Assembly: GCF_024341905.1 (NCBI RefSeq)
Contig: NZ_BQXY01000001.1
Location: forward strand, 405,013-469,012
Origin: Clostridium folliculivorans
GTDB lineage: Bacteria > Bacillota > Clostridia > Clostridiales > Clostridiaceae
Length of the DNA: 64,000 nt
Direction: 5' to 3'
Below, piece by piece: positions 1 through 7,700 of the stretch. Made by a program: the position numbers and the translations under genes. Positions within the stretch are counted from its first letter, which is position 1. Every line of letters begins with the position of its first letter. The notes under the pieces were generated by a model, which was not told the DNA's origin, did no database searches, and worked only from the letters and a program-made list of their open reading frames with translations.

Positions 1-1435
1 TAGCCTCGGCGGATTTTAAAGATTGTATCTGGTTCAAATTAGAGTTGCTTTTGTAGGTGTTTATTTGATTATCCAAATTAGATATTACCTTATTTAGCTC
101 TTCTATCTTATTCTTATATGTGGATACGACGCTATGTTTATCTGCAAGTCTTTTTTCTAGATCAGTTATCTTATTTTCTTTATTAAGTAAGTTTTGATAT
201 AAAGATGCAATATTTGTCTTTAACTTTAAGTTTTCTTCATCATTTATATTAGTGGCCTTTGATAAATTCTTCATTTTATCCTCGTTGAGAGTTACTTTAT
301 ATTTAAGATCTTTGATTGTATTTTCAAGTGTGTTTATATGCTGTTGTTTTTCAAAGAGCTGTTTCTCATATTCGATTAACTTTAATGCATTCATTTTCAA
401 TGAGTTGTCGCTAACTTGATCTGTTTTATCATAAGACTTTTCTTTATCAAGCAAGGAAATGTCAAAATAGTAAGAACTGCCAATAATCAAGTTATCTTTA
501 TTATTTTTAGAAAAGAATATATTATTTACTACTATTGGATTATTGGTTTGATAGCTAACTTTGAAAATGATATTGTTTGGTTCAAGTTGGATATCATTTG
601 AACTAGATTCTCCTTTCAAGAAGTCCACAATCCTAGTTGATATCGCTTGATCAGTCACTGATGTAAAAAAGAATTTGCCGTGAAAAAAAGCTGTTGAGCA
701 GGCTAGTAATCTAGAATTACTATTTATGGAGCTTCTAACCATATTGGAAGGAATTCCATAGCCATACTTAAGTTGGCCTTTTCTTTGACTATTAATCTTA
801 TAACAATATGATAGTACCTCGCCATCAGCTACAATAAAAGAGTAGTCTTCAATTGGCAGGTAAGAGGTATCTAAAATGTTAAAACCTTCCCAGTTATTTT
901 TAACAGCGTCATATTTCCTAAAACCAAGACAGCTGGTTTTCATTTTTTTGTTATAGCATAGATAGATGCTATTACCTACTGTACACGATATAAACGAGTA
1001 AGGAATGGAGTTATCAATTATATCTAACATAAGTGGTGAAGTAAGTTTTAAATCTGATGTGATGAGTCTATGATATAAAAATGTTGTATTATCTGTTGTT
1101 TTTGAATAGATAATATTTAAATAATTATTAAGTGAAAGTATCTCTATGTAATCGCTGGCTAAATGATTATTGGTAATTATTGAACTTGTTAGGGATTCAT
1201 CAATCATGCAATGCATGATTATACTATTGTTGAGAGCCTGAGTAAAAATGTATATGGTATCGTTCTTTGTCAAGATAGCACTAAGTAAGGCTTTACAATT
1301 GTCAATAATAACTCTTTCATTGCCAAAGCCATTATTATCAAAAGTTCTAAGACAAACTTGAGATTCATTCTGGTAGATATACCAAATAGAATTTCCTATT
1401 TCTAAGGCGTACTCGTTATATTTATTAGCTAACAT
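1..1435 (-). CDS. Unknown propeller-like/coiled-coil protein, 3' end outside window
   Basis: The minus-strand frame stays open from an ATG at 1435 down to base 1, giving at least 478 residues with no stop, so the C-terminus lies outside the window. Residues 1 to about 330 are rich in short beta-strand patterns with aromatic and Asn/Ser turns, resembling a divergent beta-propeller. From about residue 340 to the edge the sequence is a heptad-rich coiled coil full of Leu, Lys, Glu and Asn. There is no signal peptide or membrane segment. A GGAGG lies 13 nt before the ATG, a rather long spacing. The next gene upstream on the same strand has the same layout, so the two look like diverged paralogues. 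I do not recognise the family and assign no function. Confidence 0.75.
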   Translation of the reverse strand, partial: MLANKYNEYALEIGNSIWYIYQNESQVCLRTFDNNGFGNERVIIDNCKALLSAILTKNDTIYIFTQALNNSIIMHCMIDESLTSSIITNNHLASDYIEILSLNNYLNIIYSKTTDNTTFLYHRLITSDLKLTSPLMLDIIDNSIPYSFISCTVGNSIYLCYNKKMKTSCLGFRKYDAVKNNWEGFNILDTSYLPIEDYSFIVADGEVLSYCYKINSQRKGQLKYGYGIPSNMVRSSINSNSRLLACSTAFFHGKFFFTSVTDQAISTRIVDFLKGESSSNDIQLEPNNIIFKVSYQTNNPIVVNNIFFSKNNKDNLIIGSSYYFDISLLDKEKSYDKTDQVSDNSLKMNALKLIEYEKQLFEKQQHINTLENTIKDLKYKVTLNEDKMKNLSKATNINDEENLKLKTNIASLYQNLLNKENKITDLEKRLADKHSVVSTYKNKIEELNKVISNLDNQINTYKSNSNLNQIQSLKSAEA

Positions 1436-1580
1436 AATATAATTACATCCTCCATACTTATATATTAATAATGGTCAAATTAGGCTTACTAATAGATGCC
1501 GCTCTAAAATAATTTTCATATCAAAGTGATAAATCTATTAATATAGAATATGCAGTGACAACATGGAGATAGTACTTGAT

Positions 1581-2906
1581 TTACTTATTATTCTTATTGT
1601 GAAGCTGTAATAATTCATCTATAACTTTACTTTTATCATCTATTACATTTAATAAGTTTGATATCAAATCTTCATAGTATTTTCTAGTCTTAATATTAAA
1701 GCCAATAAATCTGGATAATTTTCTCTCATACTGCTTATTTGTAGAATCAAGAGAGTTTCTTAAAATATCAATTTCCTTATTTTTTTCATGAAGCAATTTT
1801 AAATACTTTAAAGTAAGAGAGTTCATAGCAGATAATAGGTGATTTATAAATTTATCATTATTTTTTGTTAAGTTATTTTCATAAGTATTAGTATCTGTAG
1901 CTGATGGGATTAAAGATAGTTCAATTTGAGAACTTTCAATATCAGGTTTTTTTAAAAGTTCATTATCAAATAGTGATTTAGCAAAGATCTTTTCTGATAT
2001 AAATCCGCTAAATACAGAAATTGTAGAAGAAATCTTAAATATTGTTCCTGCAATGTTGTTGTTATTATTTTCAATGGTAACGACACTTGTCCAATTTTTA
2101 AGATCATATGAAGTTGTAATATAAAAATTAAGTCCAGTAGACCAATTTAGATAAAACTTATTGTTATAAAAAGATACCATAGGTTTTGTTACAGGGACAT
2201 TGACATTAATCTGATTTTCGTCTGAAAAAAGAAATTTGTCCTGGAAGCAAGTGATAGATTTTTCAAAAAGCAAAATATCTTTATTAATGGTTTTATTATA
2301 AAAGATAATAATTTCATTTTCACCAGATAAAACATTTATAGCAAAGGCGTTAGGAATATCGAAGGATCGTATTTTAGTTGAATTATTATCGTTTATTACA
2401 TGTAGTGAATAAATATTTTTTGTATAGTCTTCGTAAATTAATAAAATTAGTTTATCATTTAATAACGTAGTATATAATGGACAGGAGTATTTTAAGGAAT
2501 TAATTTTACATAATTCATATGATTGACAACTATTTGACACAATTCCATGGTAAATATATGATATAGTATTTTTAAAATTAGACAATCTATAGAAAAAGTG
2601 GATTGATGTTTTAGTAATCGCTAGTGATATGAAGTCCATCTTTCTATATGGATAGTTTGAAGTTTTAAGCCATTTAGTTTCTACTTCATCTAATTTTGAA
2701 ATATTGAACTTAAGCAATCCTAACTTAGAATCAACGGTGAGAAATAATATAAAAATGTAATTTGTACTATATTTTACATCGAACATCTCTACATTTTGTT
2801 GAAGTATTCTATGAAATGTAGAATTAAATAATTCTATCGATGCATTTTTAAGTTTTATGTAAAAAATATTTTTATTAAAATTAATAACTAAAAACTTATT
2901 ATTCAT
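1581..2906 (-). CDS. Unknown propeller-like/coiled-coil protein
   Basis: This 441-residue protein has the same two-part architecture as its neighbour downstream on the minus strand. Residues 1 to about 340 are beta-rich, with repeated hydrophobic strands separated by Asn/Ser/Lys turns and motifs such as NWTSVV that recall propeller blades. Residues about 350-441 are helical, with a predicted coiled coil containing repeated Leu, Lys and Glu and ending in a Lys/Asn-rich tail. No signal peptide or transmembrane helix is visible. A GTGGTGA ribosome site precedes the ATG. The roughly 145-bp gap to the next gene leaves room for a separate promoter, but I found no clear one. The family is not recognised; a role in a surface or spore structure is only a guess. 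Confidence 0.75.
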   Translation of the reverse strand: MNNKFLVINFNKNIFYIKLKNASIELFNSTFHRILQQNVEMFDVKYSTNYIFILFLTVDSKLGLLKFNISKLDEVETKWLKTSNYPYRKMDFISLAITKTSIHFFYRLSNFKNTISYIYHGIVSNSCQSYELCKINSLKYSCPLYTTLLNDKLILLIYEDYTKNIYSLHVINDNNSTKIRSFDIPNAFAINVLSGENEIIIFYNKTINKDILLFEKSITCFQDKFLFSDENQINVNVPVTKPMVSFYNNKFYLNWSTGLNFYITTSYDLKNWTSVVTIENNNNNIAGTIFKISSTISVFSGFISEKIFAKSLFDNELLKKPDIESSQIELSLIPSATDTNTYENNLTKNNDKFINHLLSAMNSLTLKYLKLLHEKNKEIDILRNSLDSTNKQYERKLSRFIGFNIKTRKYYEDLISNLLNVIDDKSKVIDELLQLHNKNNK

Positions 2907-3025
2907 AAAATCACCACAATCTATTATTTTGGATATATAATTTGAAAATATACAAACTTGTACCCAATATAAAATTATGATGTATATGCAACATTTAGCA
3001 CATAAGTAACATAAATAATGTTATG

Positions 3026-3120
3026 GATGTACCACTTCATAAGAAAATTTATATTTTCAAATTCTCCTCTCAGAATCCAAAGGAGTTTTGAAAATAGTTT
3101 TTAGATTGAAGTGGTACATC
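3026..3120. repeat. Palindromic repeat element, copy A
   Basis: This 95-bp imperfect palindrome is bounded by GATGTACCACTTC and its exact complement GAAGTGGTACATC. Inside is a second stem (TTTTCAAA-type arms) and a short central hairpin. It is one of four related copies in the window (also 5469-5564, 21488-21579 and 52111-52206). Copies A and B share orientation and also share their flanks: TATG on the left and TTTAGA on the right. The right arm is open in the frame of the following DUF1294 gene, which artificially extends that reading frame upstream. Confidence 0.8.
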
Positions 3121-3135
3121 TTTAGAGGAGTAAAG

Positions 3136-3402
3136 ATGATAATATATTATATTTTATTTATAAACCTTATTGGATTTTTAATTATGTATATAGACAAGAG
3201 GAGAGCGATAAAAGGTAAGTGGAGAATTTCAGAAAAGACTTTATTCTTAGTTGCCATAATAGGAGGAAGTTTAGGAGCAATTATCTCAATGAATTTATTT
3301 AGGCATAAAACTAAACATTGGTATTTTAAATATGGACTACCATTTTTATTTTGTGTACAAATAATATTAATAATTATTGGGAAAAATATTTTTGGGAAAT
3401 AA
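3136..3402 (+). CDS. DUF1294 family small membrane protein
   Basis: This is an 88-residue integral membrane protein with an N-terminal hydrophobic helix, the short motif DKRRA, a second hydrophobic stretch containing GGSLGA, then RHKTKHWYFKYGLP and a C-terminal membrane helix. The DKxxA, GGSxGA and H(K)TxH motifs are characteristic of DUF1294, whose function is unknown. I chose the ATG at 3136 because GAGGAG lies five bases upstream. The frame remains open further upstream only because it crosses palindromic element A. The gene stands alone; the next gene starts about 250 bp later behind its own promoter. No copper or nucleic-acid binding domain is fused to it, unlike some family members. Confidence 0.85.
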   Translation: MIIYYILFINLIGFLIMYIDKRRAIKGKWRISEKTLFLVAIIGGSLGAIISMNLFRHKTKHWYFKYGLPFLFCVQIILIIIGKNIFGK

Positions 3403-3525
3403 GAATTTTATATTTAAAAGACGAAAAAAGATGAAAGTATCAAAAAACAAACGATTACATTCTTTATATGTAAATACAGTACCGCTTTAAAATGAAAAAG
3501 TATAAATATTAATATGCAAATAGAC

Positions 3526-3554
3526 TTGATTTTTTCTTGTGATTGAAATATAGT
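3526..3554 (+). promoter_or_regulatory. Candidate sigma-A promoter for the glycosyltransferase
   Basis: TTGATT at 3526 and TATAGT at 3549 are separated by 17 bp, close to the vegetative consensus. The predicted start lies about 95 nt before the glycosyltransferase ATG. The 240 bp between the DUF1294 gene and the glycosyltransferase holds nothing else that I can see. Confidence 0.5.
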
Positions 3555-3658
3555 ATATAAGGATTTTGAACTGTATTTATAATCGAGATTTTTAATATTT
3601 ATTGTTATAAAATACAAATTCCAGTATATGGTACTAATAAAAAATGGGAGTGAATTAC

Positions 3659-5071
3659 ATGGGGAATTTTGTTTATTATATAACCGCTGCTACCAAGGTA
3701 TTCCAAATTGTAGTCTACACACTAACTTTGTATTATTTAATGTTAAGCTTGTTTGGGCTATACAGACGAAAAGAGAAGAAGAACTATACTCCAAATAAAA
3801 AATTTGCTATGATAGTTGCTGCTCACAACGAAGAAGTGGTTATTGCAAACCTTATTGAAAGTTTGAAACATCAAGACTATCCAAAAGAGCTATATGATAT
3901 TTTTGTGATTGCAGACAATTGTACTGATTCAACTGCAGAGATATCAAGAAAACATGGCGCTAAGGTCTTTGAAAGAATGAATAAGGAAAAAAGAGGTAAA
4001 GGTTACGCACTTGAATGGATGTTTGATAAGATATTCAAGATGGACAAGAAGTATGATGCTATAGCAATATTTGATGCAGATAATTTAGTTTCACCTAATT
4101 TTATCAAAGAAATGAATTCAAAGATGTGTGAAGGATACAAGGTTGTACAGGGATATTTAGATAGCAAGAACCCAGAAGATTCATGGATTACTCAAAGTTA
4201 CTCTATATCCTTTTGGTCTTCAAATAGAGCATTTCAGTTAGCTAGAGCTAATCTAGGACTATCTAATCAAATAGGTGGTACAGGATTCGCGGTGGATGTA
4301 GAAATACTCAAAAAGCTGGGATGGGGTGCAACATGCCTTACTGAAGATTTAGAGTTTACTTGTAAACTAGTATTAAATGGAGAAAAAGTAGGATGGGCTC
4401 ACGATGCTATAGTATTTGATGAGAAGCCTCTTACTTTAAAAGACTCATGGAATCAGAGAAAAAGATGGATGCAAGGTTTCTCAGATGTAGCTTCTAGATT
4501 TTTTGTTAGGCTTATAAAAAAAGCAGTTAAAGATAGAGATTATGTAGCTTTTGATTGTGCACTTTATGTGGCACAGCCTTTTATGACTCTGATGGTAGCT
4601 TTGTCACTTTGTCTTACTGCTATCCAAAGTAATTTTGGTATAGGATTGTTTACAGTGGATCAAATGTTCTCTGGAGATAGTATATGGATATGGAGAGGTT
4701 TTAGTATGTTCCAATTCCTACTTACTCCTTTTATATTGATAATGGATAGAAAACTTACAAAGAAATTTTTTGCTGCTCTGCTATTATATTCAACAAATGT
4801 TTTAGTTTTGCCATGGTTTATAGGAATAATGGAAAAGACTAAAGATTTTACGTTTATAGCATCGGTGAATATAGTATTTACACTTGGATTCATAGCTGTT
4901 ATTATGATTACAATGGGTAAGAAAGCTACTTTGATGTTTTTTAGATACCTTCTATATGGAATATATACTTTGACTTGGGTGCCAATAACAATACAAGGAA
5001 TAATGAATAAAAACAATAAAGAGTGGTCACATACTAAACATGTTAGACAAATTGGAATATATGATGTATAG
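3659..5071 (+). CDS. Membrane-associated family 2 glycosyltransferase
   Basis: This 470-residue protein is a processive-type GT2 glycosyltransferase. It has an N-terminal membrane helix (about residues 5-35), a GT-A fold opening with the motif IVAAHNEE, a DAD metal-binding motif at residues 139-141, the TED acceptor/base motif at 228-230 and QRKRW at 266-270 (the QxxRW signature). Several transmembrane helices follow up to the C-terminus. The family polymerises or transfers sugars from nucleotide-sugar donors at the cytoplasmic membrane, as in extracellular polysaccharide synthesis; the substrate cannot be read from sequence. I chose the ATG at 3659 because GGGAG lies eight bases upstream; an ATG at 3644 has no ribosome site. 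It appears monocistronic, with its own promoter and terminator. Confidence 0.88.
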   Translation: MGNFVYYITAATKVFQIVVYTLTLYYLMLSLFGLYRRKEKKNYTPNKKFAMIVAAHNEEVVIANLIESLKHQDYPKELYDIFVIADNCTDSTAEISRKHGAKVFERMNKEKRGKGYALEWMFDKIFKMDKKYDAIAIFDADNLVSPNFIKEMNSKMCEGYKVVQGYLDSKNPEDSWITQSYSISFWSSNRAFQLARANLGLSNQIGGTGFAVDVEILKKLGWGATCLTEDLEFTCKLVLNGEKVGWAHDAIVFDEKPLTLKDSWNQRKRWMQGFSDVASRFFVRLIKKAVKDRDYVAFDCALYVAQPFMTLMVALSLCLTAIQSNFGIGLFTVDQMFSGDSIWIWRGFSMFQFLLTPFILIMDRKLTKKFFAALLLYSTNVLVLPWFIGIMEKTKDFTFIASVNIVFTLGFIAVIMITMGKKATLMFFRYLLYGIYTLTWVPITIQGIMNKNNKEWSHTKHVRQIGIYDV

Positions 5072-5076
5072 ATTGA

Positions 5077-5109
5077 TACCCAATGCTTAAGCATTGGGTA
5101 TTTTGTTTT
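5077..5109 (+). terminator. Intrinsic terminator after the glycosyltransferase
   Basis: A perfect 12-bp inverted repeat with arms TACCCAATGCTT and AAGCATTGGGTA is followed by TTTTGTTTT. It lies a few bases after the glycosyltransferase stop codon. Confidence 0.9.
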
Positions 5110-5392
5110 ACTAATGTGTTTAAATTAAGTGCAATCTAATAAATAAGATAACTCTGATATTTATTGATATATTGTTTTCAAAGTACCTTATTATTTAAGT
5201 AAGATTTAAAATATAGATGTAAATGAAAGTGGCTTACGTAAAAAATCAACAATATATAAAAATTTGAGATAAGGTAAGGTTTGAAAATGTATAAAATTTC
5301 AATATTATTACAATTATCTTGATAATAGTTGAAATATTAATTACAATTACATGATGTAGTGAATTTGTAGAATTAATAAAAATACATACATG

Positions 5393-5432
5393 CGAACGAA
5401 TGTTTGACATAATTTATTAAAGTATTTATACT
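5393..5432 (+). promoter_or_regulatory. LexA (SOS) box overlapping a strong sigma-A promoter
   Basis: CGAACGAATGTTTG at 5393-5406 fits the Gram-positive LexA operator pattern CGAACRNRYGTTYG. It overlaps the -35 of a near-consensus promoter, TTGACA at 5404 and TATACT at 5427 with 17-bp spacing. The next gene downstream on this strand is parE, about 290 nt away. parE-parC is known to be LexA-controlled in Bacillus subtilis, which fits. Repeat element B lies within the predicted leader. The bases from 5110 to 5392 are AT-rich and I see nothing else in them. Confidence 0.65.
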
Positions 5433-5468
5433 TTGATAATGAGGAAACGAAATCTTAGTTTATATATG

Positions 5469-5564
5469 GATGTACCACTTCATAATAAAACTTATTATTT
5501 TTAAATTCTCTCACCAGAATTCGTGAGAATTTTAAAAATACATTTCGGTTGGAATTGGTACATC
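5469..5564. repeat. Palindromic repeat element, copy B
   Basis: This 96-bp copy has the same orientation as copy A and is nearly the reverse complement of copy D. The outer arms are GATGTACCACTTC and GAATTGGTACATC (one mismatch). Inner arms of the TATTTTTAAA type surround a CTCTCACC/GGTGAGA-like hairpin. It sits in the long leader between the SOS-type promoter and parE. Confidence 0.85.
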
Positions 5565-5660
5565 TTTAGATATGGTTGAATCATGAAGATGAATTCACTA
5601 AGATACTATTATTAGATTGTGGTGATGGAATTCACAAATTCTGTAGGTATAATTCAAGAA

Positions 5661-5689
5661 TTGAAATACAGGATACGAAAGAATAATAT
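5661..5689 (+). promoter_or_regulatory. Second candidate sigma-A promoter for parE
   Basis: TTGAAA at 5661 and TAATAT at 5684 are separated by 17 bp and lie 42 bp before the parE start. This would give LexA-independent basal expression in addition to the upstream SOS-type promoter. Confidence 0.5.
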
Positions 5690-5730
5690 ATAGTGTGTTA
5701 TATAGGTATTAATTGCTTTGGAGGAGAATG

Positions 5731-7683
5731 ATGGAAAAGGAAATTTTAAATAGCAGTTATGATGTTACAGATCTTACGTCACTTGAAAAACTTGAACCAG
5801 TTAGGATAAGACCTGGAATGTATATTGGGTCCACTGGGAGTAAAGGACTGCATCATTGTGTATGGGAAGTTCTTGATAATGCTATTGATGAAATAACAAA
5901 TGGATTTGGAGATACAGCAATTGTATTATTAAATAAAGATAAAAGTGTAACCGTTGTTGATAATGGAAGAGGGGTACCAACTGGGATACACCCTATTAAG
6001 AAAAAATCTGGCGTAGAGATGGTGTATACTGAGCTTCATACAGGTGGTAAGTTCGATAATAAAAACTATAAGACTTCTGGAGGTCTGCATGGAGTTGGAG
6101 CTGCTGTAGTAAATGCATTGTCAAAATGGCTAGAAGTAGAAGTGTATCAAAATGGTAAGATATACAGACAAAGGTTTGAGTATGCAATGGATAAGCAATT
6201 AAAAAAGCTTATGCCTGGTACACCAGTAACTAAGTTAGAGATCATAGGCGAGACTGATAAGACTGGTACTAAAGTAACCTTCATGCCTGATGATGAAGTT
6301 TTTTCCAGTATAGATTTTAAATTTGATGTAATAGACGAGAGATTAAAAGAGTTAGCTTTTCAGAATAAAGGAATAAAGCTAAAATTTATTGATGATAGAA
6401 AAGAAGAAAATATAATAAAAGAGTACTATTCAGAGAGAGGTTTATTAGATTTTATAGAATATCTTAATGAGAGTAAAACACCGATCCATCAGGAACCAAT
6501 TTTATTTTCAGGTGAAAAAGAGATCGATGGTATAAAGATGTATGGAGAGGCGTGTATACAGTTCACTGATTCATCAACAGAGTATATAGCCAGCTATGTA
6601 AATAATATACCTACAACTGAAGCTGGTACTCATGAAACTGGATTTAAGACAGGAATGACAAGAGCCTATAAAGAATGGGCTAAAAAGCTTGGTTTAGTTA
6701 AGGAGAAAGATAAGGAATTCGAAGGTGATGACTTAAGAGAAGGCATGACTGCAATAGTAAGAATAAAGATATCTAATCCTATGTTTGAAGGTCAAACTAA
6801 AACTAAACTTGGCAATAATGAAGCTTATACTATGATGAATGAACTCGCATATATCAGATTTTCTGAATGGATTGAAGATAATAAGGAAATAGCTACAGCT
6901 GTAATTAATAATGCTCTAGATGCTGCAGCTAGAAGAGAGAAGATAAGAAAAATAAATGAAGCAGAAAAGAAAAAGATAGGAAAAGGTGCTGCGCCTCTTG
7001 CTGGAAAAATAGCTGTTTGTACTTTAAAAGATAACACTCAAACTGAGTTTATAGTAGTGGAAGGTGATTCTGCTGGTGGATCTGCTAAACAGGCTAGAGA
7101 CAGAAGATTTCAGACTATAATGCCCTCAAAGGGAAAGATAATGAATACTGAAAAGCAAAAACTAGAGAATGTACTTGCTAGTGAAGAGTTAAAGATATTT
7201 AATGCAGCAATAGGTACTGGAACTTTAGATAACTATAAAGAGAAAGATTTAAGATATGATAAGATTATAATAATGAGTGATGCAGATGTTGATGGATATC
7301 ATATTAGAACCTTGTGGATGACATACATTTATAGATATATGAGACCTTTGATTGCCAATGGTCATCTTTATCTAGCACAGCCACCTTTGTACAAGGTATA
7401 TAAGAATACAAAGAGTGGAGAAGTCTCTCAATATGCTTATAGTGATCAAGAATTAGAGCAGGCAAAGAAAAAAATCGGAAAAGGTGCTTTGATACAGCGA
7501 TATAAGGGACTCGGAGAAATGAATCCAGAACAGTTGTGGGACACGACACTCAATCCGGAGACGAGAACACTATATCAGGTTAATATAGATGATGCTGCGA
7601 AGGCTGAAAAAATGGTTTCTTTACTTATGGGAGATGTTGTTGAGCCACGTAAGAAGTATCTTTATAAATATGCCGAGTTTTAG
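5731..7683 (+). CDS. parE: DNA topoisomerase IV subunit B
   Basis: This 650-residue subunit hydrolyses ATP to drive strand passage during chromosome decatenation, together with ParC. The GHKL ATPase region shows EVLDNAIDE (residues 46-54), GRGVP and GGLHGVG. The TOPRIM metal site has EGDSAGG (from about residue 444) and DADVDG (517-522), followed by the RYKGLGEMN motif near the C-terminus. Length and the absence of an inserted domain fit a type IV ParE or short GyrB; pairing with a 976-residue ParC-like partner and the LexA-box promoter favour topoisomerase IV over gyrase. I chose ATG 5731 because GGAGG is six bases away; an ATG at 5728 is too close and upstream TTG codons lack a site. parC follows after 17 bp. 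Confidence 0.9.
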   Translation: MEKEILNSSYDVTDLTSLEKLEPVRIRPGMYIGSTGSKGLHHCVWEVLDNAIDEITNGFGDTAIVLLNKDKSVTVVDNGRGVPTGIHPIKKKSGVEMVYTELHTGGKFDNKNYKTSGGLHGVGAAVVNALSKWLEVEVYQNGKIYRQRFEYAMDKQLKKLMPGTPVTKLEIIGETDKTGTKVTFMPDDEVFSSIDFKFDVIDERLKELAFQNKGIKLKFIDDRKEENIIKEYYSERGLLDFIEYLNESKTPIHQEPILFSGEKEIDGIKMYGEACIQFTDSSTEYIASYVNNIPTTEAGTHETGFKTGMTRAYKEWAKKLGLVKEKDKEFEGDDLREGMTAIVRIKISNPMFEGQTKTKLGNNEAYTMMNELAYIRFSEWIEDNKEIATAVINNALDAAARREKIRKINEAEKKKIGKGAAPLAGKIAVCTLKDNTQTEFIVVEGDSAGGSAKQARDRRFQTIMPSKGKIMNTEKQKLENVLASEELKIFNAAIGTGTLDNYKEKDLRYDKIIIMSDADVDGYHIRTLWMTYIYRYMRPLIANGHLYLAQPPLYKVYKNTKSGEVSQYAYSDQELEQAKKKIGKGALIQRYKGLGEMNPEQLWDTTLNPETRTLYQVNIDDAAKAEKMVSLLMGDVVEPRKKYLYKYAEF

Positions 7684-7700
7684 ACAGGGGGAGTAATTAA

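Noticed and set aside
416..601. Plus-strand open frame of 61 codons at the left of the window
   Set aside because: It is antisense to the conserved coiled-coil gene, with composition typical of a chance frame.
3414..3617. Minus-strand open frame of 67 codons between the DUF1294 gene and the glycosyltransferase
   Set aside because: It is Ile/Phe/Leu-rich from AT-rich intergenic DNA, has no good ribosome site and overlaps the promoter predicted for the glycosyltransferase.
4660..5094. Minus-strand open frame of 144 codons opposite the glycosyltransferase end
   Set aside because: It is a shadow of the membrane-spanning part of the glycosyltransferase and runs through its terminator.
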